DNA of 64,000 bases from Dugong dugon (Eukaryota; Chordata; Mammalia; Sirenia; Dugongidae): the NCBI GenBank assembly GCA_030035585.1, contig CM057469.1:118522650-118586649 (forward strand), written 5' to 3'. This document shows positions 35,612 through 47,000 of this stretch, in pieces; positions within the stretch are counted from its first letter, which is position 1; every line of letters starts with the position of its first letter. A model generated the notes under the pieces. The model made no database searches. It had not been told where the DNA came from and saw only the letters and a list, made by a program, of their open reading frames with translations. A program made the position numbers and the translations under genes.

Positions 35612-35876
35612 TAGGTATGTCCCTGGGTGGTGCAGATGGTTAATATACTCAGGTTCTAACTGAAAGGTTGGATGTTTGGGTCCACCCAGAGGTGCCTTGA
35701 AAGAAAGGCCTGGTGGTCTACTTCCAAAAAATCAGCCATTGAAACTGCTATGATGTAGAGTTCTACTCGGACATACGTGAGGCAACCATGCGCAATATGG
35801 AGCACAATTCTGTTCTGATACATGGCATTGTCATGAGTCAAAATTGACTCAACAGAAACTAGTTTTGTTTGATTTT
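35612..35876 (+). mobile_element. AfroSINE (longer form)
   Basis: Head GTCCCTGGGTGGTGCAGATGG, CTAACTGAAAGGTTGGATG, GAGGTGCCTTGAAAGAAAGG, tail TCATGAGTCAAAATTGACTC. An extra 40-base stretch before the tail lengthens it. Confidence 0.9.
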
Positions 35877-36165
35877 ATACTAGGTAACCCTTTGGTGACC
35901 CTATTATTTTCTGATTTGAATTTTTTTTGGATACCATGTGTTTTCATTAATGAAGTATGCTGAGTCATGAGGTGTGTTTAAATTTGTGGTTGGTAATACA
36001 GATTTTGAGAACTATTATCTGGGATTACATGGTTACCACTGGACTTTTTGCCTTCTCAAGCCTGCTGACTGATGGGCAACAGTATGTCCCAACGAACCTT
36101 GGTTGCTGAAAATATGGTGGGGTACCTTCCATTAGGTTACACGGGGAAACTGTTTTCCAAATACG

Positions 36166-36198
<33 letters not shown>

Positions 36199-38681
36199 AA
36201 AAAAAAAAAACAAAAACAAAAACAAAAACCAAGCCCACCAGGGCTCTGTAACTATCACACAGGAAACCATAAATATGCTTACAAGGCTTATCTAGAGGTA
36301 GAAAAGCCAAATAAACAAAATTTTTACCCAATCACACTTCCTGGTTGCACTGCCTTACTTGCAAGCCTCATACTCCAGTTATTTTGCTTCAACTAACGTT
36401 TCTTTTCCCTTTTGCCATTATTAAGTCCCCACTGAATGGCAGCAAATACTTTCAGTGGGAAAAGTATACTGCCAAAGAACTCCAGAGGCATAAAAATTAG
36501 TTGAGATACCATGTGTCCATGCGTCACCAAAGGGGTGTATAAGAAAGTTCCCAACTCTTGATCTGCTAATATTATATTGTTTCTTTTAAATTTTGATGAT
36601 TTGTTTTCTTTTGTTGGGACTGGTTATATTTGATTGACAACTGGAAATTTTACTAGAAAAATTTAAAAAGGGTCCTGGATGAGTTTATCCTCTACAGAGA
36701 ATTAAATTTTGTTTCTAGCAGGCAGTTATGCTAGGACAGGTCATCTCTATTCATTCAAGAATTAAAATTATACAAATTGTGTTTCACTCTTGTCAGGGCT
36801 GTTTTGTTTCACTCTTTGTCCTTGAAGATAGCACTTCTAAGTATAAATAAAACTTAAGGTGTTTACCAGAGTCCCTCCTTCTTGACAGGCTCTTAAATAA
36901 AATTTTAGTTTCTCGAGCCGTCTGATAATATTGAAAGTTAGCATATTAATTTCTCAGACACCACTTCTGTCTCCATAATTAAAACTATCCAGGTAACAAA
37001 AGAACTCCAAATGCCAGATCACCTCACTTGACTTCTCTCTTCTTTGAGATCTTGGTCTTACACATTCCCACTCCCATCATAACACTCCAGTGTCTTCAGT
37101 CTTTCCTTTTTTTCTTTTCAAAGGCTTTTCTTGGTCCTCCATTGCCAGAAGTAGAACTTACTTAATGGATTTTGTAGCATTTTTGAATTTAGAATATAAG
37201 AATATTTTGATTAACATTGGGTAAAATTTTAAAGTCATCAATTTTTGCATTTTTCTCCTTCTACTTTCATTTTCTCTCACCTTTTTTTACAACTAGAAAT
37301 TTCTCTTTGTTCTTTTGTTCTGTTTTCCTTTTCACCCTCTCCACTCCTCTGCTTTCCACTATCTCTGCTTGTCTATTTCTCCCCTATCTATGCCCTAAAT
37401 TTATCTTCCTTTAATCTCTTACTAAAATCTGCTCTTAGGAAAGGTCTGATAATATCATCCAAAGCTGATAATATATCAGTTCCAAATATGTATCATGCAA
37501 TATTCTTATGAAGTGGAATATTCAGTGTAACTGAGCCCATTTTTACCTATCTTGTACATGGATTTATTATGGAGCTAGGAGATAAGAGCTTACCTGAACT
37601 TTTTCGAATGTCTTTTATTGTATTAAAAAAGCTTAAAGAATGTTCTAGAATCCTTTTTCAAGTTATAGGAATTCCTTGTAGGTAAAATGAAACACAATGA
37701 AAGCATGATGTAGTAATTAACATATGTACATTTATGTATACTAATACTTTCCTGTATAATAAAAGGATTCTTTTCTTAAAATGCCTACTATGCAATAGCT
37801 TTCTACTTCTCTGCAGTCTTGGTGCTAAGCAGGAGTATTTCATAGCCAAAACCACTGGGAAAATACTAACGAAAGGGAACTAATAGAAGAGGTGGGAGAT
37901 AATTATTTGTGATGCTAAGCAGCTAATCAACTCCAATACTGTGTTCTTGAACTTCTCCTGCTTATGGGGGAAGGAAAACTAATAAACACTAGTAAAATAA
38001 ATTTAATATAACCTATTTATAGAGACGAATACTGGGGTGAGATGTTTTCCACATTTTAATTTTTTAATACTCAAATACAGAATAAATTGGGAAAATATCA
38101 GATTGATGTATAAATTCTAGGTATCCATAGAATGAGGAGTGTTTGTACTTGATCTTGAAAAATAGTGAAGATGGAAACGAGGGAAGGTGGTGTAAACTAC
38201 ATTCCAGGAAGAGATATCAATATGAGCAAAGACTCAAAAACTGAGGAATGCAGAGTATGGATAAATACTAGTGATAAATTTGACATGAGGCGAGAAGAGT
38301 AATATAGAAGAAAAGACAGGAAAGAAACATTGCTTGGCCAGATTGTATCAGAGAACCTATATATGGATGATAAAAGAAGAGTTTTTGCCAGTTTGTGTAC
38401 AATAGAGAGCCACAGGAAAATTCTGAACAAAAATTGGATATCAAATAGATAGTTCACACACCACGTAGTTTAAAGTGGAGACTGGTAGCAGGATCACTAA
38501 GTGAGGAGTCTCACCTCTCCTGTGTTGCAAGCCACTCACAATTTGAAGCTTCCTTTTAGAGAATGATCTCATTACCTGGGGTCAACTTTCAAACATGGTG
38601 TATATCAAACCTTAACAATGTACATCAGTTTTAATTTTACTTGTGATTTTCTAAAAATAGATTGCCTATAGCTTTCAATGG
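35877..38681. other. Largely unassigned sequence with one simple repeat
   Basis: (CA)n then A-rich (CAAAAA)n at 36166-36229, followed by CCACCAGGGCTCTG, a possible remnant of an antisense AfroSINE head. A pyrimidine-rich stretch covers about 37225-37400. About 38150-38440 (GGCCAGATTGTATCAG, AGAGAGCCACAGGAAAATTC) resembles an ancient dispersed mammalian repeat I cannot name. No gene seen. Confidence 0.4.
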
Positions 38682-38868
38682 GAGTCCCTGTGTGGCACAA
38701 ATGGTTAAGTGTTTGACTACTAGCTGAAAGGTTGGTGATTCGAACTCAACCAGAGGTGCCTCAGAAGATAGGCTGGGTGATCTGCTTCTGAAAGGTCACA
38801 GTTCTACTTTACACACACGGGGTCGTCATGAGTTGGAATCGACTCAACGTCAACTAATAACAGCATAG
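38682..38868 (+). mobile_element. AfroSINE
   Basis: Head GGGAGTCCCTGTGTGGCAC, AAATGGTTAAGTGTTTGAC, B-box-like GATTCGAACTC, tail CATGAGTTGGAATCGACTC then AACGTCAACTAATAACAGC (RTE-like end). Confidence 0.93.
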
Positions 38869-39348
38869 TGTTCACTAAACTCTTAGTGAGGGTCATCACC
38901 CCAAATACCTTGACAAATCCCTTTATAACATATAATTGGAGAATATGCTTTTCGAAGAGTTTATATGTTAGAACTTGATAGAATTTACCAAGAAAATACT
39001 GATGGCACTAGGCATAAGTCACAGAGAACTCTTTTAGATAGTTTGTGTGTTTTAGTTGGGGCTGCTAGAAATAGATGCTGAGATAATCAGGAGTGCAAGA
39101 AATTTACTGGGGATTAATGTCCGTGGAAGTGAAAAGAGGGGAGGAAGTAGAACTGGGCAAGATTGGTGCAGCCTGAGATGCAGTTCTGAAAAAGTCTTGG
39201 TCAACCTAATTGGGGGCCACAGAGAAGAGGTTGCCCATTAGAGGAATCCCAGTGTAAACAGAAAGGGCCAGGATATATTACCCCAGCATTTGACTCGTTC
39301 TGTGAGAGCTGCCCCAGAAAAGCATAAAAACAAACAAACAAAAGCAAA
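38869..39348. other. Unassigned sequence
   Basis: No gene or repeat recognised. Confidence 0.4.
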
Positions 39349-39497
39349 CTTGTTGTTGTCAGGCCAATTCTTCATAGCAAATCTATAGGACAGAGTAGAA
39401 CTGCCCCATTGGGTTTCCAAGGAGCAGCTGGTGGATTCAAACTGCCAACCTTTTGGTTAACAAACGAGCTCGTAACCACTACGCTACCAGGGATCCA
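39349..39497 (-). mobile_element. AfroSINE
   Basis: Antisense short form: TGTTGTTGTCAGGCCAATTC, GGACAGAGTAGAACTGCC, CCAAGGAGCAGCTGGTGG, head end CACTACGCTACCAGGGATCC. Confidence 0.92.
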
Positions 39498-42198
39498 TGA
39501 AGGCATAGTATGGCTCAAAAGCTGTGGTGGATACTAAAGGGACTAACATCTGGAAGCTGTTAGCTCACTGCATTTCCTGCAGTGAAAGAATAAGTTCTTC
39601 CTTGAAGGGAGAGCCAAGCAGCACACCTCCATGACTGATACAGTTGACATAGTGCATGAGTGTGTTAATTTTGTTTGCTCTTAAGGAACATAAGATAATA
39701 TTCATCTTACCCGTTCAGTTTTGATGAAGTCGTAGAGTCATAGAAGTCATAGAAGTAATGTAACTTTTCAGCACGTAAAAAACAAAGTCTTAACTCATTT
39801 GAATGTTGAAATTGATTTCATGGGGACTTAGTTCTAAGGAATAGCTTGAATGATGCAGTCCGGACCAAAGTTTCAATTTATGGAGAGCAGTGATCCCATG
39901 TAGATTCTTTCTTTTATTACAACACATGAATCCACCAAAACTTCTTGCTGTTGAGTTGATCCCGACTCATAGCAACCATGAACACACAGTCAACTCTAAC
40001 TTCCTTCAGCAGCTTATTTGCAAGCGTGGAAAGGATTAAATGTCCACATGTTGAGCAAAAATTCTATTTACAGAGCAAAGATTTTGTGTGATCTCTGAGT
40101 CATCACTGACCTGGGTGAGCTTATATTGGAATTGGGAGGAAACACAGGAATAGTAGAAAGTGGTACAAGTATTTTGATGAGGGCTAAAATTATCATAAAA
40201 GATGATTTTTTTATTCATGCTGTTACTTGGTTCTCTGAGGGGAAATTGATCACATTGGATATTATGTTGGATCCTCACACCTGGAGCCACATTTATATCT
40301 GTCAGAAGATTTACCATTAACCTTATTCTTTGAGAACAAAAATGATAGACAAATGTGTGTTAGTCATATTAAAATTTCTGGTAGACTATCAATTTTTTGA
40401 TATCTCACCACTGAGTATATATCAAAGTCACTAAGCACTCATGCATTTTTCTTTTTTCTCACAGCTTCAGTTGCACATATCAGAGGCTCAGTGAAAGTGA
40501 AACAGTTGTGTTAATCTCTTTATACTTTCAGGAAAATGCTAGTTAAACACCCACACCCATTCCTGTTCATTTCCTAACTCTGATTTAGGTGAGTCTGCCA
40601 GCCTTCTGAGCTTTGGATACACAGCAGAGAGTATACGCTGCTTTATAGGAAAAAAATGCACTCCAGAGCAGTTGGTTGTGGATAAAGTAATGAATTATTC
40701 CAGGTTGCCTGGTTAGTCCCAGTTTATGCCTGTTGTCCTGAAATAATAATTAATGGCTCCGCCTTTCACTCTTAAAATTGTCCTGGTCACTTTAGTTATA
40801 GAGCCAATCACACATTTCCTTTGTTTTCAATTGTAAAATTAATTGTATTTCCATAGGGAAAGCATACTCTATGATATGTTTAAAACCACATTAGATCCCA
40901 AAGTTCAGAGACTATATTTTACTCATTTTGTTGTTGTTGTTACTCATGAGGCTTTACAGCTGGCAGGTACTCATCATAGTGAACTGGATTAAAGAATAAA
41001 ATAAAGCAATTGAGAATAAACTTGAAGGGATAAAATGTGATTCTGACAAAGCATTAAAAATAGCAGTAAAAATCTGTTAAAGAGTAATTGGGATCTTCTG
41101 AAACAAGACACAGTTAATTTGATATGGCTTTACATTGGTAGTATTTCCAGTGTATTTCTTGATCTTTTCCCTTGGTTCTGAGGTTCCATCTTAACCTCCA
41201 ACAAACTTTCCTTATAAAGCACTTTATCTTCTCCAAATGGTTAGATAAGTGTCTAGTCTTACTCTATTTACTATAATACCTATTAATCGTCACAGTTAAA
41301 GCTATTAATGTTTATTTATTTACTCTTTGTGTACTGGAATATCATGGAATATTGTAATGATTACTATTAGGATTTATTATTTGCATGTTCAGATTCAGGG
41401 TTTCACATACTTCTAATTGCATATAGCAATTGGAGTACCTTTCCTCCCCTGTTTTTCCAGCACCATATTTAAGTGAATCTTAGAACATAAAAACTGTAAC
41501 TACCAAGAAAAATAAAAGACATTATCCTTCCCAAAAGGAAATTAATAAAGAAGATGTTCTTGAAGATATCTACAAAAATTGTTACTTTACCTGTACACAA
41601 ATAAAGCAACAATAATATTCTAGTACCTTTGTTTAACTGAGGCATGCAGAGAAAAGGAAATAAAATTAAAAATGTGTGAAAAAAACAAGAGAAGTAGAAC
41701 CTTCAGCTACATACGCTGTAGTATATGGAGGTAGGAATAGCAGATGAGTTAAGGGTATTTGTGGAAGTCTTATAAGCTAAATTGGGGGACTAATTTGCAA
41801 CTAGGCATCTGCTTCTCTAATTCTTTAATTTCTTTACTTAGTTCAGGGTTTTTTCTCAGCAACAACCAGTGATATAGGATCTTCCTAAAAGGAATTGGAT
41901 CTAACCAGTTTGTACCACATTTCAGAATCCCTTGAAAGGAAGGACAGGCTATAACAAGAGATCAATAACCATACATATTTATATGGATACAAGCTACAGA
42001 GTATTTTTTTTCTTCTAAAGAAAGAAAGAAAAATGTTTCAAAGATCTCTGTGGATCTGCATGGTTGCCATGGATTTCTGCATCTGTCTCTATCTAGTGGT
42101 GCTATGATCTCTGGAAGATTTTGAATGCAGAGTAGCAATGTATAAATTATTTAAACACATTTCCTCAGTCCTGTGTTTAGTCTTTTTATAAACGAGGT
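39498..42198. other. Unassigned sequence
   Basis: About 2.7 kb with no exon or full repeat recognised. A short tail-like fragment (GCTGTTGAGTTGATCCCGAC, 39948-39967) is an AfroSINE/RTE scrap. The flank of the provirus begins at 42198. Confidence 0.45.
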
Positions 42199-42257
42199 TG
42201 TCTTAAGCTGAGTTCTCTAAAGAAGCAAAACCAGTAAGTATATATACATATATATGT

Positions 42258-42310
<53 letters not shown>

Positions 42311-42734
42311 GAGAGAGATTTATCTCCAGGAGATGACTCATGCTGTTGTAGAGGCTGGCAAGTCCCAAGTCCGTGGGATTCTCCTGATTCATGCAGCTGC
42401 AGGGGCTGATGAACCCAAGATTGGCAGGGGATATGGCATGACGCTGGCTCAAGTCCCAAGAATCATGACAAGTTGAATACAGGATCCAAAGTGAGTAAAA
42501 GCTAGCGAGCTTTGCCAAGACATCCATATATATTGGATACAGGTCAAATCCCCAAAGGAACTCTCCTTACAACTGATTGGCTATTTGCATATGATCATAT
42601 TCTGGAGGTGACTACATCATTACATAACTGCCAAATTGCATCATTACATTACTACTAAACTACATTATAACATAACTGCCAAACCACTGAGAATCATGGC
42701 CCAGCCAAATTGACACACTATCTTAACCATCATA
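42199..42734 (-). repeat. ERV-L provirus 3' LTR
   Basis: 536 bases. The minus-strand start is TATGATGGTTAAG (canonical first bases eroded) and the end CTTAAGACA. It contains a CA/TA microsatellite (42239-42310) near the 3' end and an AATAAA-like signal (AGATAAATCTCTC on the minus strand). It carries three copies of a CATCATTACATAACTGCCAAA-like unit at 42612-42684; the 5' LTR has two. Confidence 0.88.
42239..42310. repeat. TA/CA microsatellite in the LTR
   Basis: TATATACATATATATG, then (CA)n of about 38 bases, then (TA)n and (GA)n. It accounts for most of the length difference from the 5' LTR. Confidence 0.93.
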
Positions 42735-43268
42735 GTCCACACCTTGTCACCTTGGCACCTGTACATAGCTACTTTAAATCATACACAATCTCTAAATAAA
42801 GGCTATTATGAAGTCATACTTGTGTCTAATATGATAAACTGACATGTGAACAACTGAAAATGCACTAGCCCTATTTACATCTTATATTTTATAAGGGGGG
42901 GAAACAAAAAAATATTTGATGCACACATACAAAGAAAAAATACTCATAACAATTATAGTTCTCATTTCTGCAAGTGGCCACATGGTTGTAACTGGTATCT
43001 AGTTCTACCTTCTTCCACCACCCATTCCATGTTCCCTTTGCCTCAGTAAGCACCTCAGCTGATCGTGGTTCTTTGCCTGGTAAGGTGACCCAAACCTTCT
43101 TTCCTCAAGAGTCTGGGACTTTAGTAGTCATGTCAGAATTTGGTTGCTGTAGTTTTCCATTGACATTAATCACAGGGCATGGTAGTACTAAGAAATGCCC
43201 TAAGGAATCTCCTGTATTCCAGACATACTCTTTTTACTTCCATTATGTAATATCAATCCGATTTCCCG
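42735..43268 (-). other. ERV-L non-coding tract between pol and 3' LTR
   Basis: No env-like frame can be read. The minus strand just before the LTR (CAAGGTGACAAGGTGTGGAC) is purine-rich, as expected of the plus-strand priming site, but too eroded to assign. Confidence 0.5.
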
Positions 43269-43532
43269 TTAGTAACCAGGATCAATCACAGCAGCCAATA
43301 CAGTAACTCTCTTCTTTGCCTGTTGATCCAGAGGAATGAAGATCCCAAAGTGTCCCGGTGGCATTAACTTCCAATTCAATGGAATCAGTGTTGCGTCTCC
43401 TGGTGGTAGCATTCCTCCCTTTGAAACTAGGCTATCTTGACTCACAGAGCATAAGGTCTTGGGGACAGGAAGAAAAAATTTTGAAAGTGAGTCACTAGGG
43501 GTAATAGTGAGTGGTGCCACTCCCATTTCCAC
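43269..43532 (-). pseudogene. ERV-L dUTPase domain
   Basis: Open segment of 87 codons matching the retroviral/trimeric dUTPase fold, which hydrolyses dUTP to dUMP so that uracil is kept out of viral DNA. The N-terminal half has the MLPPGDATLIPLNWKL block and the LPPGHFG-type motif (here MPPGHFG). Near the end stands VTVLAAVIDPGY, the conserved motif that supplies active-site residues. The frame stops right after it, so the C-terminal glycine-rich P-loop-like motif is missing in this frame. Its position after integrase is the ERV-L arrangement. Confidence 0.83.
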
Positions 43533-43578
43533 CTCTTTATTCTTGAACTCATGAATCCTGGCTATGGGAGAAATAGCA

Positions 43579-44864
43579 TCATTTACTGGATGCTTGTTTA
43601 GAGCAAATACAACCTCCTAGAGAACACTGCTCCAATCCTCCAAGGAATTGCCACCTAGCTGATGCCATACTTGTGTCTTTAGAAGGCAGTTCCATCATGC
43701 TATCAAGCCAGGCATGAAATATGGTAAGGCCAGTGAATTCCAGGAGCACAAGCCCTTTTCCACTCCTCATTGGCTGCGAAGTGAGCTTCTTGATCCGAGG
43801 CGATGCTGTGTGGGATACCATGACGGTGGATAAGGCATTTTGTAAATCCACAAATGGTAGTTTTGACAGAAGCATTTCTTGCAGGGAAGGCAAATCCATA
43901 TACAGAGTAGGTGTCTATCCCAGGAAGAATGAAACACTGCACTTTTCATGATGGACGTTGTGGTGGTTAAAATTGTATGCCAACTTGGCTAGGTCATGAT
44001 TCTCAGTGTTTTGGCAGTTGTATAATGTTGTGATCACTTCCCTGTTGAAATCTGATATGTGATCACCACCCTTATGGAATCTGCTGAGTGGTACTGGCAG
44101 GCGTGGGGCCTGTGGTGGCTCACCACCCCCTCAGCTTCATCTCTCTGCCCTCCACCAGCTACTTCCCTCCTGCTCACCTTGGCAAAGTTTTTGGCTTGTT
44201 CCAGACCCAGCAGCTGCCTCTTGTTGTCTCACCACCAGTTCTTGGGACTTGAGCTAGCAGCTTACCTGTCGATCTTGGAATCCGTCAACCTTCACAGCCT
44301 GTGAGCATGAGCCATGCTCTCTGACCTGCCGACCTTGGGTTCACCAGCTTCTGCAGCTCAGTGAATTGGGAGAGGCCTCTACTCTGATCCACAGCCTTGG
44401 GACATTTTAGCCTGTACAATCTTGTGAGCTATTTCCTTGATATAACTCTCTCTACATATTTGTATGCTTTATTGGTTTTGCTTCTGTAGAGAACCTAGCC
44501 TAAGACAGAAGTGATCCATTGTAATCAACATGTCACCAGGTTGCTGGATGATCACCTCAAGGAATGGTGGCATATTGTGGTCTCAGTGTTGATCTCTGCT
44601 GCTGGCAGATTGGACATTCAGCAGTGGCTGTAACCAAGCTCGCCTTGGTGAGTGGAAGTCTATGTTGCCGGGCCCAGGCATAACTTCTATCCTTGACAAC
44701 ATGGTCACATTGCTCATGAACTCATTGGCAGTGACAGGAGCAGCTTGGGAAAGAGGATGACTGATTTCCATAGAATGCATCATCTTATCCACTTGATTGT
44801 TAAAATCCTCTTCTGCTGAGGCCAAACTTTGTTGCGCATTCACATGTGACACGAATATCTGCAC
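43579..44864 (-). pseudogene. ERV-L integrase, split by a nested LTR
   Basis: Integrase inserts viral DNA into host DNA. The N-terminal zinc-binding domain ends in CPIC (44605-44616), with a frame at 44583-44864. The core follows after the nested LTR. Frame 43703-43942 shows the first catalytic Asp in GIDTYS (near 43913) and the second in SDQEAHF (near 43793). The region expected to hold the third acidic residue reads LIA-stop-WN near 43695-43708, with spacing shortened by about four codons, so the catalytic Glu is not seen. Frameshifts separate 43703-43942 from 43579-43899. Confidence 0.87.
43959..44507 (+). mobile_element. Solo LTR nested antisense in the ERV-L integrase
   Basis: 549 bases, starting TGTGGTGGTTAAAATTG and ending CCTAAGACA, with canonical TG...CA ends. 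It is flanked by GACGT (43954-43958) and GAAGT (44508-44512), a 5-base target duplication with one difference. The first 80 bases resemble the host provirus LTR (GCCAACTTGGCTAGG, TGATTCTCAGTGTTTTGGC), but the middle is unrelated, so it is a sister family. Integrase sequence is continuous across it. Confidence 0.9.
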
Positions 44865-44884
44865 TTCACTTCATCTCCCATTCA

Positions 44885-45440
44885 GAGAGGTCTATCCAGG
44901 TGCCTCTTCCCCATACCTCTTTGTCACCAATTTTCCAATCATGTTCTTTCCAAGTGCCTGACCACCCAGCCAAACCATTGGCCACAGCCCATGAATCAGT
45001 TTACAGTTGCACATCTGGTCATTTCTCCTGCCAAGCAAAGTGAACAGCCAGGTACACTGCTCAAAGTTCTGCCCACTGGGAAGATTTTCCTTCACCACTG
45101 TCCTTCAGGAAGTTCCCAGAAAGGGGCTGCAGTGGTTCTGCTGTCTACTTTTGAGTGGTGCCTGCAAGTCTTGCAGAACCACCTGTAAACAAGGCACAGG
45201 TTTTCTCTTCCTCAGTCAACTGATTACACACAACTCTCCATGAGGCCATAGGTGCTGACTGTGAGCAAACAGGTAATATGACAGAAGTGGAAACCATAGG
45301 CATTTGGGCCACTTCCTCCTACAAGTTACCTTCAGGTCCTGCTCAAGGCAGATCTTGTATATACCACCTCCATTTAATGATGAAGTGCCGCTGTGCCCGC
45401 CCAATATTATGGCTCTGTGGGTCAGATGACCCACATGATG
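44885..45440 (-). pseudogene. ERV-L RNase H domain
   Basis: RNase H removes the RNA strand of the RNA-DNA hybrid. The readable part (44892-45098) has an alanine/leucine-rich helix, then CKLIHGLWPMVWLGGQALGK in one frame and a WAVANGLAG word in the adjacent frame (near 44965-44995), typical of the RNase H C-terminal half. The N-terminal part is at 45216-45434. Catalytic residues cannot all be placed because of frameshifts. Confidence 0.7.
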
Positions 45441-45527
45441 GGTAGCTCATGCTGCATGGTGACTTGGTGGCCCTTGGTTAAGCATTCAGTCTCTACTATA
45501 GCCCAGCAACAAGCCAAAAGCTGTTTT

Positions 45528-46560
45528 TCAAAAGATGTTATCTGCAGAGTATGGCAGGGCTTTACTCCAAAATCCTGAGTCTGCACTGTGATTCACCAAT
45601 AGGGACCTGCAAAGATTCCAAATAGGATGAATCATATGGCCCAAGTGGCAGAGCAATTTGCATGGTAGCCTGAACCTGTTGCAGAGCCTTCTCTTTTTCT
45701 GGGCTGTACTCAAAACTAGATCTTTTTGAGTGACTTGATAAGTAGGCTGGAATAACATACCCAAATGAGGGATATGTTGCCTTTGAAATCTAAAGAGACC
45801 CATCAAGCATTTTGCTTCCTTTAGAGTTGTAGAAGGGGCCAGACACAACAATTTATCCTTCACTTTAGAAGGAATAGCTCAACATGCCCCACATCACTGG
45901 TCTCCTAGAAATTTCACTGAGGTGGAAAGTGCCTGAAATTTTGTGAGATTAATTTTCCATTTTTGAGCATGCAAATGTTTTATCAGTAAGTCCAGAGTCA
46001 TTGACACTCCTTTCTTACTAGGTTCAATCATCATAATGTCATCAATGTAACAGACCAGTGTGACCTCTTTTGGAAGGGAAAGGCAATCTCAAGTTCCCTT
46101 GTAGTAAATTATGACATAGCGCTGGAGAATTGATATAGCCCTGAGGTAGGACGGTGAATGTGCATTGCTGCCCTTGCCCTCTGAAGACAAGCTGCTTCTG
46201 GTGTTCCCTCAAAACTGGACTTGAGAGAAAGGCATTGCCCAGATCAAAAGCTTCATACCAGATACCAGGAGATATATTAATTTGATCAAACAATGACACT
46301 ACATCTGGAACAGCAGCTACAACTGGTGTCATCACCTAGTTACGTTTACCATAATCCACTGTCATTTTCCAAGATCCATCCTTTTTTAGCACAAGCCAAA
46401 TATGCGAGTTGAATGGAGATGTGGTAGATATCACCACCCTTGCATCCTGCAAGTCCGTGATGGTGGCAGTAATCACCACAATCCTTCCAGGAATGTAGTA
46501 TTGCTTTTGGTATACTATTGTCCTAGGTAGGGACAGTTCTAATGGCTTCAACTTGTCTTT
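45528..46560 (-). pseudogene. ERV-L reverse transcriptase
   Basis: Polymerase core of pol. Frame 46336-46551 has the RT N-terminal part (ISTTSPFNSHIWLVLKKDG, MTVDYGKRN). Frame 46042-46335 has palm motifs including IWYEAFDLGNAF (catalytic Asp of motif A region) and LPQGYINSPALCHN (motif B). The catalytic box reads YIDD (46038-46049), one frameshift after that frame ends. The thumb/connection part is in 45528-45863 (a KCLMGLFRFQRQHIPHL block). The motif B wording is characteristic of ERV-L. At least two frame changes. Confidence 0.92.
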
Positions 46561-47000
46561 TCCTACAATAATATCGCTTACTCCACTTGTCAGGGATCCA
46601 ATGTGGGGGTTATGCCAGTTGCTGAGTATATCTACTCCAGTTATGCATTCTGGAACTGGGAAATCACTACAGAATGGGTTCAGGGACCCACTGGAACCAC
46701 AGTGTGATGAACCTGAGATAAGACTCCATTAACCTGATTTCCATGCGCCCCCACTCTGACTGATGGGTCACAGTGACATTTTAGGTCTCCTGGAATTAGT
46801 GTCAGTGTAGAACCAGTGTCCAGTAATCCCCAAAAAGTCTGATTATTTTCTTTCCTCAATGAACGTCACTCTCATAACAGGCCTTAGATCCCTCTGGGGA
46901 AGGCTGGGATAAGGATTAAAGGTATAAATTTTTGGCAATGTAGAGAGGTCCTTCCTCAAGGGGACTGAGCCTCTCCTTCATCCAAGGGGTTGTGTGTCTG
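46561..47000 (-). pseudogene. ERV-L aspartic protease
   Basis: Retroviral protease cleaves Gag-Pol. The active-site motif LDTGS is readable at 46809-46823, preceded by Leu and followed by TLT. No long frame surrounds it. It lies between gag remnants and RT, as expected. Confidence 0.78.

Noticed and set aside
36166..36255. Antisense AfroSINE next to a CA/A-rich run
   Set aside because: Only about 14 bases (CCACCAGGGCTCTG) match the SINE head. The body and tail are absent, so it is left as a possible scrap.
37217..37511. Overlapping Phe/Ser/Leu-rich frames
   Set aside because: They are translations of a pyrimidine-rich tract, which is free of stops because of its composition.
42239..42310. 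Regularly spaced repeat that could look like an array
   Set aside because: It is a dinucleotide microsatellite within an LTR, without spacers; not CRISPR-like.
43269..43532. Host dUTPase gene or processed copy
   Set aside because: It lies in order after a retroviral integrase within two matching LTRs, so it is the ERV-L domain.
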